DNA of 31,070 nt from Streptomyces tsukubensis (lineage in GTDB: Bacteria; Actinomycetota; Actinomycetes; Streptomycetales; Streptomycetaceae): the NCBI RefSeq assembly GCF_003932715.1, contig NZ_CP020702.1:1-31070 (forward strand), read 5' to 3'. The translations under genes and the position numbers were made by a program. Below the pieces are notes generated by a model, which had not been told where the DNA came from, ran no database searches, and worked only from the letters and a program-made list of their open reading frames with translations. Shown piece after piece: positions 1 to 6,797 of this stretch; positions within the stretch are counted from its first letter, which is position 1; the number at the start of each line of letters is the position of its first letter.

Positions 1-250
1 GACGGCCGGGAGGCCGGCCGCGGCCGGTTCGGCCGTCGACGGTGAACGCGCGGCCCGCAAGGGGCCCGCACCCGGGGGTGCCAAGCGCGAACGCGCTTGT
101 CCGTTCTACCCCTCCCCCCCTCCAGGCGCGCCGCCGGGAGCGTCCCACCGCGCAGAGTGCGTCCCACCAGCCCGCCGGTGCTGCCCGGACAGCAGAACGC
201 CCACGTTCCCGCTTGCGGAAAGGCAGGCGGAAACGCGGGCGACGGGCCGG
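1..250. other. Non-coding left edge with octamer and 12-bp repeats
   Basis: No convincing gene is seen; the open frames here are Arg/Pro-rich shadows. The first 40 bases are very rich in CCGG/GGCC and include the palindrome CCGGCCGCGGCCGG. The octamer TGCGTCCC lies at 158-165 and the variant AGCGTCCC at 139-146, the same octamer that is clustered at the right end of the window. A short 12-bp array (205-240) follows, just downstream of the parA operon. Confidence 0.5.
205..240 (-). repeat. 12-bp repeat array K (3 units), 3' of the par operon
   Basis: Three consecutive 12-mers: GTTCCCGCTTGC, GGAAAGGCAGGC and GGAAACGCGGGC. Read in the direction of the par operon, the best unit is GCAAGCGGGAAC. 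It matches the family also found in front of parA (1824-1895), inside the RHH gene (763-822), and in leaders near 2.8, 15.7, 18.3 and 19.2 kb. It lies directly after the last gene of the par operon. Confidence 0.6.
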
Positions 251-493
251 TCAGACGCAGAGCGGGGCGAGCGCGGTGTAGCAGCCGATGCACACCGGCA
301 GGGGCCCGCTGGTCTCGGCGGGAGTCTCAACACGCAGCAGCAGGCCGGGCTCGGCGGCCGTCGTACAGCCGGTGGCGCCCGGGAGGCGGTGGAAGATCGC
401 GCACAGGCAGCGACAGCCGCCCGGCCGGTTCTGCTCCCAGTCGAGCAGGACCGGCAGCCGGAGAGTGAGGATGGGTTCCTCGAACCCGGTCAC
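251..493 (-). CDS. small Cys-rich protein, third gene of the par operon
   Basis: An 80-residue protein with six cysteines (a CxC pair near residue 29, one near 42, and a CIGC pair near 68 and 71 with a further Cys near the C-terminus), suggesting metal binding; no named family was recognised. Its ATG overlaps the stop of the upstream RHH gene (ATGA at 490-493), so it is probably translated from the parA mRNA. It ends just before a 12-bp repeat array. Position suggests an accessory role in plasmid maintenance, but this rests only on operon context. Confidence 0.7.
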   Translation of the reverse strand: MTGFEEPILTLRLPVLLDWEQNRPGGCRCLCAIFHRLPGATGCTTAAEPGLLLRVETPAETSGPLPVCIGCYTALAPLCV

Positions 494-951
494 GCAACAC
501 CCTCCCCGGAAGCTGACTCCGGCCCGGGGTCCTGAATCTTGAGCCTCCGGAAGTGCGCCTGCATCGCTTCCTCCACGATCGTCTGCGGATTGAGGCCGGT
601 CTCCTCGACCGCGACGGTCAGCATCCGGTTGGTCGCGGGCAGGACGCGCACGGTCAGCGCCTCACGATCCGGACCGCGCGGCCGGCCCCGCCGCCGAGCC
701 GTACGAGAGGCGGCCTTGGGCGTCCGGGTGGCCGGGGCGGCGGGCTCCGGCGCCTGGCCGTCGTTCCCGTCCGCTGAATCGCCAGCATTCCCGCTGGCGG
801 AATCGCCAGCATCGGACCCGTCGCCACCCCAGGAGTCAGGGTTGTCCCAGTCCGGTTCCTGCGAGCCGGAGAGATCAGCGGGGTCCTTCTCGCCCTGACC
901 CGAGCGCTTCTCCTGCTGCGCCTGGCGGGCTTTCTCGGCGAAGGTGGGCAT
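490..951 (-). CDS. ribbon-helix-helix DNA-binding protein, ParB-like partner of ParA
   Basis: A 153-residue protein. Residues 98-137 (ALTVRVLPATNRML followed by a helix, GLNPQTIV and a second helix) read as a ribbon-helix-helix: a short beta strand then two helices. It is preceded by an Arg-rich stretch (86-93). The N-terminal half is acidic and low complexity, with a period-4 peptide (about 49-64, GDSASGNAGDSADGN) encoded by a 12-bp DNA repeat. The ATG at 951 overlaps the parA stop (ATGA), so the two are coupled. Small RHH proteins next to a ParA ATPase usually bind the centromere and autoregulate. A role as centromere-binding protein is inferred from fold and position. Confidence 0.8.
   Translation of the reverse strand: MPTFAEKARQAQQEKRSGQGEKDPADLSGSQEPDWDNPDSWGGDGSDAGDSASGNAGDSADGNDGQAPEPAAPATRTPKAASRTARRRGRPRGPDREALTVRVLPATNRMLTVAVEETGLNPQTIVEEAMQAHFRRLKIQDPGPESASGEGVA
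763..822 (-). repeat. 12-bp repeat array J inside the RHH gene
   Basis: Five 12-bp units in phase with codons: GTTCCCGTCCGC, TGAATCGCCAGC, ATTCCCGCTGGC, GGAATCGCCAGC and a decayed fifth. In the coding sense the core is GCCAGCGGGAAT, encoding Ala-Ser-Gly-Asn. The same DNA unit occurs in non-coding leaders elsewhere, so selection may act on the DNA or RNA rather than on the peptide. Confidence 0.7.
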
Positions 952-1781
952 CAGGACTTCTCCTTCAGGTGCGGCAGCGTGTGGAACAGGACCTCGCGGT
1001 AGACCTCCTGGAGCAGCTTCGCCTCCCGGCCCGGTGCGGCGGTGATCGGCATGGAGCCGGTGCGGCACACCTCGCGGATGGCGTAGTTGCGGATGATGGT
1101 CGGCAGGATCAGGTCCCCGAAGTCCTCGACCAGGCGGTCGCTCCAGTCCTGGTGGATCTGCCGGTACTCGTTCTCGCGCGGCACGATGCTCCGAACGACC
1201 CCCGAGACCTTCAACCCCTCGTTCAGGCCGCCGGGGTTGGTGTAGTGCTCGATCGAGGTCATGGCCTCGGTCGCGCCGTCGTGTCCGTCGTCGGTCAGCG
1301 TCGCGGGGATGAGCACCTTCTTCGCCGCGATCAGCGCGGAGCCCACGAGCTTCCCGCCGGCGCGCGGCGGGACGTCGAGGAAGAACACGTCGACCTCCTC
1401 GCGCAGCCCCCACAGGGCACGCTTCAACCGGAACTCCATGCCGGTGGTGGCATCGGTCTCGCGGTTGCCGAACTTCCGGATGCAGGGCAGCACCCGGACG
1501 TTCGAGGGCCAGCCCTTCCCCGCGGGGACGAACGCGTCGCGCGCGATCAGCGCCGGGTCCCGGGGCGGCTTCTCGGGGTCGACGTAGTAGATGTCGTTCA
1601 CCGACAGCACGGGGTCGGTGATGCCCAGCTCGTCGGTGAGCGTCGAACGCGGGTCCAGGTCGACACCGCCCACACGCAGTCCCATCTCGGCGGCCACGGC
1701 GATGAGTCCCGCCGTCAGTGACGTCTTGCCGACGCCACCCTTCTCGCTGACCTCAGCGACGATGTCCGGGTCTTCGGCCAC
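951..1781 (-). CDS. parA: ParA family partition ATPase
   Basis: A 276-residue P-loop ATPase. The deviant Walker A motif KGGVGKTS lies at residues 14-21, with the signature first Lys of ParA/MinD proteins. A conserved aspartate follows at about 40-43 (VDLDPRST) and a Walker B-like strand FFLDVPP near residues 130-136. ParA proteins polymerise or form gradients on the nucleoid and move plasmid copies apart through a centromere-binding partner. That partner is likely the overlapping RHH gene downstream. There is no N-terminal HTH, so this is the small type Ib-like form, consistent with autoregulation by the RHH protein. An AAGAAGGAGGGAGGA purine run precedes the start. Confidence 0.93.
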   Translation of the reverse strand: MAEDPDIVAEVSEKGGVGKTSLTAGLIAVAAEMGLRVGGVDLDPRSTLTDELGITDPVLSVNDIYYVDPEKPPRDPALIARDAFVPAGKGWPSNVRVLPCIRKFGNRETDATTGMEFRLKRALWGLREEVDVFFLDVPPRAGGKLVGSALIAAKKVLIPATLTDDGHDGATEAMTSIEHYTNPGGLNEGLKVSGVVRSIVPRENEYRQIHQDWSDRLVEDFGDLILPTIIRNYAIREVCRTGSMPITAAPGREAKLLQEVYREVLFHTLPHLKEKS

Positions 1782-1823
1782 GGGTCCTCCCTCCTTCTTT
1801 CAGGTAAGCCGAAGAGTGCCGAC

Positions 1824-1895
1824 ACCGCTTGCCTAAGCGCAAGCTGACCCGCACGCTTTCCCGCCTGTGATCCCGCAAGCGGAAAAGCCAGCGGG
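1824..1895 (-). repeat. 12-bp repeat array D (6 units) upstream of parA
   Basis: Six contiguous 12-mers: ACCGCTTGCCTA, AGCGCAAGCTGA, CCCGCACGCTTT, CCCGCCTGTGAT, CCCGCAAGCGGA and AAAGCCAGCGGG. It lies in the leader or promoter of parA, where RHH-type partition systems commonly place the centromere. This makes it the best parS/parC candidate here, although similar units also occur in other operons. Confidence 0.65.
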
Positions 1896-1928
1896 CCGAC
1901 CGGAGGGAATCCCGCTGGACTTCGCGCG

Positions 1929-1945
1929 CTATCTAGCTTGATTGA
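1929..1945 (+). repeat. 17-bp direct repeat CTATCTAGCTTGATTGA, copy 1
   Basis: Identical to 30158-30174. Degenerate copies of the core TATCTAGCT are at 2701-2713 (- strand), 2825-2840 (- strand) and 14894-14910 (+ strand). It is an AT-rich, CTAG-centred island in very GC-rich DNA and abuts the 12-bp array in front of parA. Confidence 0.65.
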
Positions 1946-1971
1946 CCGCAAAAGGGCAGGTGAAAGCCATG

Positions 1972-1994
1972 CCACTATCAGCGAGTGGTAGTGA
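1972..1994. promoter_or_regulatory. imperfect dyad between parA and the 2008-2691 gene
   Basis: CACTATCA and TGGTAGTG form an 8-bp inverted repeat with one mismatch around a short loop, followed by a further GAGTGGTAACG repeat. It lies directly downstream of the 2008-2691 gene and upstream of parA, so it could be that gene's terminator or an operator for parA. Confidence 0.35.
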
Positions 1995-2007
1995 GTGGTA
2001 ACGAACG

Positions 2008-2691
2008 TCAGCGAGCGGCGCGTTTGACCGCTGAACGGATGATGTCGCCGGTGGTGACGATCTGGGCCTGGAGCTGGGCCTTCTGCAGTATGGCGTCGGC
2101 GTCCGGGCGGGGGGCCATCGCGGCGCACCACAGGTCGAGGATGGTGACGGCGCCGCGCCGCTCTGCCTCGCGGAAGATGACTTCGGGTCCGTCTCCCCAC
2201 CGCTCCTGCCACTCCCACAGGGCGGTCACGGCCGGCGCGGACGTCCAGTAGCAGCCGCGGATGAGCTGCTCGGCGAGGGAGCCGGGGAGCTTGACGTGCA
2301 TCCGGCCGGTGAGCTTGGTCGGCTCCGAGCCGCTGCGCTGGTAGTGCTGCGGGCCGGTGCCCACCCGGCGGCCGGGCATCGCGGCCTCCTCGGCGGGGAC
2401 GGAGTCGTACTTCTGGTCCAGGCCCCGGCGCTTCAGCTCGGCGCGGACCTCGCGGCTCACCACCAGGTCGCGGGTTCCGGCGAGCTTGCCCCGTTCGCGG
2501 AGCCGGCGGAACTCCTTGCGGATCTCCTTGCGGGCCTCGCTCAGCGCCTTGCCCCGCAGGAACTTGATGCCGTGCATCTTCCGGGCAGCGTCCAGCCACT
2601 CCTGCTCTGCCTTGTGGCCGGCCCGCACGACGCCGTTGAGCGCGGTGAGGTCATCGGGCTCCAGGGCGACAACGAAAGGCATCAGCGACAT
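2008..2691 (-). CDS. hypothetical plasmid protein, 227 aa
   Basis: I do not recognise the family. The chosen ATG (2691) gives a protein starting MSLMPFVVALEPDD; a longer start at 2781 would run back through the AT-rich promoter-like element. Residues about 25-75 are charged and helical (RKEIRKEFRRLRERG), possibly nucleic-acid binding. The C-terminal half has several Trp residues and an ILQKAQLQAQI helix. There is no signal peptide or membrane segment. The gene stands alone between parA and the divergent 2941 operon, with a TATCTAGC element 10-20 bp before its start and a 12-bp array further upstream. A role in replication control is possible but unsupported by a motif. Confidence 0.7.
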   Translation of the reverse strand: MSLMPFVVALEPDDLTALNGVVRAGHKAEQEWLDAARKMHGIKFLRGKALSEARKEIRKEFRRLRERGKLAGTRDLVVSREVRAELKRRGLDQKYDSVPAEEAAMPGRRVGTGPQHYQRSGSEPTKLTGRMHVKLPGSLAEQLIRGCYWTSAPAVTALWEWQERWGDGPEVIFREAERRGAVTILDLWCAAMAPRPDADAILQKAQLQAQIVTTGDIIRSAVKRAAR

Positions 2692-2940
2692 GGCGCGCAG
2701 TCTAGCTAGATAGACCGGATCACAGACCCGTTCCTGAGACCGTTCACGCGCACGCGCGTAGGACGGTCTCACGAGTTCCACGGTGCTTGCTAAACCGCTA
2801 GCATTTCCGCTGGCGAGAAATGTTCAAGCAAGCTAGATAACGCGTGACTAAACGCGCAGGTCAACCCGCGTTTTCGGGTTGTTGCGCGGCCTGGTATTCG
2901 GCTCTACCGTGCCTTACAGGAACCTTCACAGGAGGTCGTC
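2692..2940. promoter_or_regulatory. divergent control region with 12-bp array E and TATCTAGC elements
   Basis: The region separates the - strand 2691 gene from the + strand 2941 operon. It holds CTATCTAGCTAGA (- strand, 2701-2713), four 12-bp units (2783-2830: GTGCTTGCTAAA, CCGCTAGCATTT, CCGCTGGCGAGA and a decayed one), TTATCTAGCTTGCTTG (- strand, 2825-2840), the nonamer-like GCAGGTCAA (2856-2864), and a small hairpin AACCCG/CGGGTT (2863-2880). Promoters for both genes must lie here, but no clear -35/-10 pair stands out. Confidence 0.5.
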
Positions 2941-3897
2941 TTGCCCCGCTCGATTCCGCCCCTCCCGGGTCTCACCCGGTACACCCGCTGGGACCAGGTC
3001 CCGGACGGCCTGCACACCAAGACCCAGCTCGGCCGGATGGACCCGCCGCTCAAGCCCGGTGCCGACCCGGTGGGCCAGGTGCTCTACAACGGCAACAGCT
3101 ACGCCCCGCTGTACGACGTGGACACCGCCGTGCCGAAGCGCACGGTGTCGCCCGCGCAGCGTGCCGTCCTCGACCGCGCCCGCGAGCTGCAGTACCGGTG
3201 CCGGCGGTGCGGCGCCGAGGAGACGGAGCCGCTCGGCAAGGGCCGGTTCTGCGATCCGTGCCGGTACGCGATGACGCTGTGGGACCAGCACAACCAGGCG
3301 CAGACCCTCGCGCGCGAGCTGCTCGCCGACCCGGCCGCCGTGCTCCTGGTCGTGGACGTCGAACCCGACTCGCTCCCCGAAGCCCAGGGCGTCGCGGTCG
3401 TCGCCGTGCACGACGGCCAGGTCCTCTACGCCGCCCCGGCCGGGGAGTACGGCAGCCCCGAGCGCGGCGCCGTGCTCGACCAGCTCGACTCGCTCCTGGC
3501 GGACCGGCGGGTGGTCGAGGAGCCTGACTTCATGGGCCCCCACCGCCGCTACCCGCAGGCCCTGCTGCGCCCGGCCAACTCCGGACCGGTCGCCTCCGGC
3601 CGCGACCCGCTGCACCCGTGGGCCGCGCACCACTCGGCGGCGAACGCGAGCGTGACGCGGATCTGGGCCGGGTGGTTCGGCTGGACCGACCGGCACTCGT
3701 CCACCACCGCGTGCGCCCCGTGGGAGTGGAGCGGCGACCTCCCGATGCCGTGGACGCGCTCGCTGGACGTGGCGGCGGACGGGCAGGCGATGGCGGCCGT
3801 GCTGCACCGCATCGCGGACGGCACCGAGCCGGTCTGGGAGAGGGCCGCCTGGACACTGGACGGGTACGGCGTCGGCCTGCCGGAGGTGAGCGCCTGA
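2941..3897 (+). CDS. zinc-ribbon protein, N-terminus like RRQRL-type zinc proteins
   Basis: A 318-residue protein starting at TTG 2941 with a strong Shine-Dalgarno (ACAGGAGG). Residues about 15-60 (VPDGLHTKTQL, then PVGQVLY and YAPLYDVDTAVPKR) follow the order seen in the 22809-23192 protein on this window (VPTYLWKLAPEGLATRDQL, then VAQVMW, LYPID). Both then carry a four-Cys zinc ribbon (here CRRC and CDPC near residues 87-108). The C-terminal 200 residues are unrecognised; they begin with a strand-rich stretch (VLLVVDVEP, GVAVVAVHDGQVLYAAP) and include a Trp/His-rich part (WAAHHSAAN, WAGWFGW). It heads a three-gene coupled operon. The function is unknown; zinc binding is inferred from the Cys pattern. 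Confidence 0.8.
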   Translation: MPRSIPPLPGLTRYTRWDQVPDGLHTKTQLGRMDPPLKPGADPVGQVLYNGNSYAPLYDVDTAVPKRTVSPAQRAVLDRARELQYRCRRCGAEETEPLGKGRFCDPCRYAMTLWDQHNQAQTLARELLADPAAVLLVVDVEPDSLPEAQGVAVVAVHDGQVLYAAPAGEYGSPERGAVLDQLDSLLADRRVVEEPDFMGPHRRYPQALLRPANSGPVASGRDPLHPWAAHHSAANASVTRIWAGWFGWTDRHSSTTACAPWEWSGDLPMPWTRSLDVAADGQAMAAVLHRIADGTEPVWERAAWTLDGYGVGLPEVSA

Positions 3898-4187
3898 TGT
3901 CCTCGCTGCGCATCATGGACTCCGACCCGGGCAAGGCACAGCGCACCGCCGACGCCGTGCAGCGCGCACTGGAGGCATCCCCGGAGGTCGTCCTCGGCAA
4001 CGTGTCCGTCGTGCCCAACCGGCGTGACGGCGGCGCCCGGGTCTTCATGGAGGTGCTGCTCCTGGAGGCACCGGCCGCGCCCGGCGACGACGACCAGGAG
4101 GTGACCGTCGAACGAGCAGACCGGCCACGGCCGCGCACATCACGGCGGTCCCTGCCGCGCGGTGGCCGCGGGGAGGTGGGCGCCTGA
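3897..4187 (+). CDS. small hypothetical protein, second gene of the 2941 operon
   Basis: A 96-residue protein whose ATG overlaps the upstream stop (TGATG at 3895-3899) and whose stop overlaps the next ATG (4187). This tight coupling supports it being real. The N-terminal 70 residues look like a small alpha/beta domain (AVQRALEASPEVVLGNVSVVPNR, then VFMEVLLLEAP); the C-terminus is Arg-rich and probably disordered. There are no Cys motifs, signal or membrane segment, and the family is not recognised. Confidence 0.7.
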   Translation: MSSLRIMDSDPGKAQRTADAVQRALEASPEVVLGNVSVVPNRRDGGARVFMEVLLLEAPAAPGDDDQEVTVERADRPRPRTSRRSLPRGGRGEVGA

Positions 4188-4603
4188 TGTCGGCCTCCGA
4201 CGTCTGGCGTTCCCCGGCGGGAGAGCACTTCCGCTCCTGGGGACGCGAGTACGGCTCGACCGTCGTCACGCTCCGGCCCGTCACGTACGACGCGGACACC
4301 GGCCAGTGGAGCACCGACCGCAACGCGCTGCCGGTCGAGGTCGAGGCGGACGTGTTCGAGGAGACGTACGTCCAGGTCCCGCTCGAACGGCTCCGGGACC
4401 CGCGCATCACCCGGCTGACCGGACTCGTCCACGAGCTGCTCGCCGACTACGAACGGACCACGGGCCGCCCGCCGGCGGACGCCGAGGCCATCCGCACCGA
4501 GCTGGAGGCCGTCGCCGAGATCCCCGAGGAAGCGCGCAAGCGACGCCACGGTGCCGCCCGCGCCGCCGCACACCAGGGCTTCCACCGGGGCCGTGGGCGG
4601 TAG
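4187..4603 (+). CDS. hypothetical protein, third gene of the 2941 operon
   Basis: A 138-residue protein starting at an ATG that overlaps the previous stop. The N-terminal half is strand-rich (STVVTLRPVTYDADTGQW, then LPVEVEADVFEETYVQVPLERL); the second half is helical and acidic (LTGLVHELLADYERTTGRPP, AIRTELEAVAEIP) and ends in a basic His/Arg tail. No catalytic motif or known family was recognised. It is the last gene of the operon and is followed by a strong terminator hairpin. Confidence 0.72.
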   Translation: MSASDVWRSPAGEHFRSWGREYGSTVVTLRPVTYDADTGQWSTDRNALPVEVEADVFEETYVQVPLERLRDPRITRLTGLVHELLADYERTTGRPPADAEAIRTELEAVAEIPEEARKRRHGAARAAAHQGFHRGRGR

Positions 4604-4613
4604 TCGGACGGAC

Positions 4614-4631
4614 TGACACCTCTTGCAACTC
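4614..4631 (+). repeat. 18-bp repeat TGACACCTCTTGCAACTC, copy 1
   Basis: Matches 10676-10693 (TGACATCTCTTGCAACTC) with one mismatch. The two copies are 6 kb apart in otherwise unrelated intergenic DNA. The function is unknown; it could be an operator or a remnant of a duplicated module. Confidence 0.5.
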
Positions 4632-4653
4632 GCGTTCCGTCCAGGACGAAACA

Positions 4654-4679
4654 GGCCCGTGCCGACAGCGGCGCGGGCC
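4654..4679. terminator. hairpin terminator between convergent genes
   Basis: An 11-bp stem (GGCCCGTGCCG with CGGCGCGGGCC, one G-T pair) closes on the loop ACAG. It lies between the ends of the + strand 2941 operon and the - strand replication-relaxation gene, where a bidirectional terminator is expected. Confidence 0.75.
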
Positions 4680-4698
4680 TTCGTCATGCCGGGCGGGG

Positions 4699-5463
4699 CT
4701 ACGCGGTGCCGCTCTCCAGCGAGTCCAGCAACGAGGGCTCCCACACCCGTACGCCGATCGCCGCGGGCCCCCGGCCCAGCTCCCGGGCCGACGCGTTCGC
4801 GGCCTCGGCCGCCCGCATCGTGTTGTCGTACAGCTCAGGCCAGGTCCAGTAGATGACGTACGTGACGGCGTCGGACCACACGTACGAGAGCATCAGCCGG
4901 GTCAGCCGCGGCACGTCCTTGCGGGTGCGCTCCAGCTCGTGCGCCCATACGACGTCCATCTCCTCCAGCCGCACCGAGGCGAGGTCGGGGAACTTCAGGC
5001 CGCCGGTGCCCAGCCCCGCCGTCATCTCGACCCCGTCGTACAGCCGCCACTCGTGGCCGGCCGCCGGGTTCGGCTCGCGCCGCCGGATCTCCCGCTCGGT
5101 CACCACCAGGTGCCGCCGGTTCCGCTCGATGAAGTGCGCGACGTCGACCACCGCCAGGTCGTGGTGGAGCTCGGCGAGCTTCGGGCGGGCGACGTCCCCG
5201 TGGATGCCCACCGCAGTCATCCCGGCCCGGGTCAGCCAGTGCACGCGCGGGACGTCGGCGAGCATCCGCCGGCCCTCGACCAGACCCAGCTCCGACAGCG
5301 CCCGCATCCGGCGCTCGACCACCTTCACCGACAGGTCGAAGCCGCGGGCGATCTGCGGGGACGTCACCCCGCGCCAGCGGCCCACCCACCCCAGCAGCTC
5401 CAGGTCCCGAGAGGTGAGCTGCCATCGCCTGCCCTGGTCCACCACGGCCCCCTTCGTGATCAC
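4699..5463 (-). CDS. replication-relaxation family protein
   Basis: About 254 residues from a GTG at 5463 (the frame stays open upstream, so the start is uncertain). Residues about 12-60 form a winged HTH (LTSRDLELLGWVGRWRGVTSPQIARGF, then VVERRMRALSELGLVEGRR). This is followed by VHWLTRAGMTAVG and a DLAVVDVAHFIERN-type core with REIRRREPN and LKFPDLASVRL. This order matches the actinobacterial replication-relaxation family found on Streptomyces plasmids. These proteins are plasmid-borne DNA-binding or relaxase-like factors whose exact biochemistry I cannot assign from sequence. Upstream lie AGGGTGT direct repeats and a large perfect hairpin, which may be its binding sites. Confidence 0.8.
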   Translation of the reverse strand: MITKGAVVDQGRRWQLTSRDLELLGWVGRWRGVTSPQIARGFDLSVKVVERRMRALSELGLVEGRRMLADVPRVHWLTRAGMTAVGIHGDVARPKLAELHHDLAVVDVAHFIERNRRHLVVTEREIRRREPNPAAGHEWRLYDGVEMTAGLGTGGLKFPDLASVRLEEMDVVWAHELERTRKDVPRLTRLMLSYVWSDAVTYVIYWTWPELYDNTMRAAEAANASARELGRGPAAIGVRVWEPSLLDSLESGTA

Positions 5464-5512
5464 TCGGTCAAGGCCGCGAGTGTAAACACGGGTGTACTCC
5501 AGCCCATGCCCC

Positions 5513-5554
5513 AGGGTGTTCCGAGGGTGTTCCCGACCTGCCTCCCCAGGGTGT
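5513..5554 (+). repeat. AGGGTGT direct repeats near the replication-relaxation gene
   Basis: AGGGTGT occurs at 5513, 5524 and 5548, with a related GGGTGT near 5490 and again within the hairpin arm at 5617. The spacing of 11 and 24 bp is roughly helical. Such short direct repeats next to a replication protein resemble iterons, but there are few of them. Confidence 0.5.
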
Positions 5555-5571
5555 CGGTGAGCTGCGCGTTC

Positions 5572-5642
5572 GCCCCGTCCCGACCGACACCACACCCACC
5601 CTTCGTCCCTCTGAGTGGGTGTGGTGTCGGTCGGGACGGGGC
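5572..5642. repeat. perfect inverted repeat with 28-bp arms (origin or control hairpin)
   Basis: The left arm 5572-5599 and right arm 5615-5642 are exact reverse complements, separated by a 15-nt loop (CCTTCGTCCCTCTGA). The hairpin sits between two divergently transcribed genes, so it is not an ordinary 3' terminator. The arms contain GGGTGTGGTG, related to the adjacent AGGGTGT repeats. It may be a replication initiation or single-strand structure, or a strong block between divergent promoters. Confidence 0.85.
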
Positions 5643-5716
5643 TGAGGTCAAAGAAGGATGAGGGGAGGCAGGTCGGGAGGTCAGGGTCGGTGAGCAGGGT
5701 CAGGAAGGGTGCGGGG

Positions 5717-6109
5717 ATGAAGCAGGGGGAGAGCGGCGGCGGGCATCTGGTGGTCGTCGGAGTGGGTGCGGAGCGGCTGGGAGAAGCAGGGCCGGGGGTC
5801 GAGCAGCGGGCGGAAGCGGTGGCGGACGCGGTGTGCGAGCTGGTCGACGTGGTGGCGCCGGGGAGCTGGAGTGCGGGCGCGGTCGAGGACGCGGCCGACG
5901 CCATCGACCTCCTCGCCGAGGCCCTGGCGGCGATCGACCCGGAGGCCGCGCGCGCCCTCGCGGCGGTGCCGGCCGCCACCGCCGCACTGCGCCGCCGACT
6001 CGTGCCGGGGGCCGTCGAGGAGGCGCCCGAGGTGCCCGCGCCGCGCTCGGAGCGACCGCCGCGGCGAGGACTCGGACCCGGATGGAAGGGCGTACGGACC
6101 ACCGGCTGA
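5717..6109 (+). CDS. hypothetical helical protein, 130 aa
   Basis: Starts at ATG 5717 (MKQGESGGGHLVVVG); the frame is open back to 5615 but that would run through the hairpin arm. The middle is an Ala/Asp/Glu-rich helical segment (EAVADAVCELVDVVAPGSW, then AVEDAADAIDLLAEALAAIDPEAARALAAVPAA split by short turns). The tail is Pro/Arg-rich and ends GPGWKGV. It has no membrane segment or known motif and is not recognised. It is divergent from the replication-relaxation gene and may share its control region. Confidence 0.55.
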   Translation: MKQGESGGGHLVVVGVGAERLGEAGPGVEQRAEAVADAVCELVDVVAPGSWSAGAVEDAADAIDLLAEALAAIDPEAARALAAVPAATAALRRRLVPGAVEEAPEVPAPRSERPPRRGLGPGWKGVRTTG

Positions 6110-6350
6110 ACCCGTGCAACCGGTCCAACACCCGGTGGTCGACCAAACTCGTCGGACATTGCGGACTCTCCGCAGCTCACAGGCTTGCAAGTCCAACAGG
6201 GTGAGGCCGATCCTGCTCCAACTCAGGGGTATGAGGATGTGCGGGGAGCGGGGGCCGGCGGCCGGGGCGCGGCGGGTACCCGGGGTACCCGGTCGGATCA
6301 TCGTTCTCCCGTGGGGGACGGCTGTCCCCGACCGCGAGGATGCTGGAGAG
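6110..6350. promoter_or_regulatory. intergenic region with GGTACC dyad
   Basis: A 17-bp near-palindrome GGGTACCCGGGGTACCC (6276-6292) is a plausible operator for the downstream zinc-finger gene. A very short frame (ATG at 6340, Met-Leu-Glu-Arg-stop) overlaps the GTG proposed as the zinc-finger start, which might couple translation. Nothing else is recognised. Confidence 0.35.
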
Positions 6351-6704
6351 GTGACCAGCAAGGTGCGACGGTGCGGCTGCTGCCGGGCAGTGCTGCCGAA
6401 GGACGCGGGGCCCAACCGGCGGTACTGCGACGCGACGTGCCGGAGCAGGCACTGGCGGCGTGTCCAGCGCCGGGAGAACATCTTCCAGCGCGCGGTCCAG
6501 CAGGGGATCGAGATCCTCGCGGGCGGCGTCGACCGGTACGTCGAGGGCCGGTGCCCGGTCTGCGGGTGGAGCGTCTCCCTGCGCAAGCGGCGTGACTCGG
6601 TCTACTGCTCGCCGCGCTGCCGTACGAGGGCCTGGAGGCTCCGGGCCGGGCTCCGTGACGCTTCCGAACGCTCGTTGCCGGAGACGTCACCCGGTGACGC
6701 GTAG
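6351..6704 (+). CDS. double zinc-finger protein, 117 aa
   Basis: Starts at GTG 6351 after GGAGAG. It has two copies of a CxxC...YCxxxCRxRxWR finger: CGCC with YCDATCRSRHWRR (residues about 7-35) and CPVCGW with YCSPRCRTRAWRLR (about 69-100). A helical linker (NIFQRAVQQGIEILAGGVDRY) joins them. Such treble-clef-like fingers are common in small actinomycete plasmid proteins and probably bind DNA or protein. An upstream ATG at 6231 in the same frame is possible but lacks a ribosome-binding site. It lies just before the recombinase res-like region; its function is not known. Confidence 0.72.
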   Translation: MTSKVRRCGCCRAVLPKDAGPNRRYCDATCRSRHWRRVQRRENIFQRAVQQGIEILAGGVDRYVEGRCPVCGWSVSLRKRRDSVYCSPRCRTRAWRLRAGLRDASERSLPETSPGDA

Positions 6705-6737
6705 CCGTAACGATGGATCATGGGGAGCCGGAGCGGC

Positions 6738-6765
6738 TGTTACATAGGTGGTCGCTCATGTAACA
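6738..6765. promoter_or_regulatory. 28-bp recombinase-type site (res I candidate)
   Basis: The arms TGTTACAT (6738-6745) and ATGTAACA (6758-6765) are perfect 8-bp inverted repeats separated by 12 bp. The total of 28 bp equals the site I length of Tn3/gamma-delta type res sites. Two further inverted pairs with the related half-site TGTTTCAT follow before the recombinase gene. Confidence 0.6.
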
Positions 6766-6797
6766 CCCCGCCGAGCAACGGCGGCACTGGCCGTTTT

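Noticed and set aside
1..60. Linear-plasmid telomere at the left end
   Set aside because: CCGG-rich palindromes are present, but there is no typical CCCGCGGAGCGG-like end, no series of spaced terminal palindromes, and no matching inverted sequence at the right end.
1715..2599. 294-codon - strand frame linking parA to the upstream gene
   Set aside because: It stays open only because of the 12-bp array upstream of parA; its peptides before the array are a shadow of the 227-aa gene.
4162..5661. 499-codon + strand frame
   Set aside because: It overlaps three better supported features (the 138-aa gene, the terminator and the replication-relaxation gene on the other strand) and reads as a GC-rich shadow.
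6109..6230. Possible tRNA in the gap near GGCTTGCAAGTCC
   Set aside because: No acceptor stem, anticodon arm or T-loop consensus could be folded; only short accidental similarity.
5681..6586. 301-codon - strand frame opposite the two small + genes
   Set aside because: Low-complexity Arg/Ser/Pro composition; the + strand frames show zinc-finger motifs and protein-like helices.
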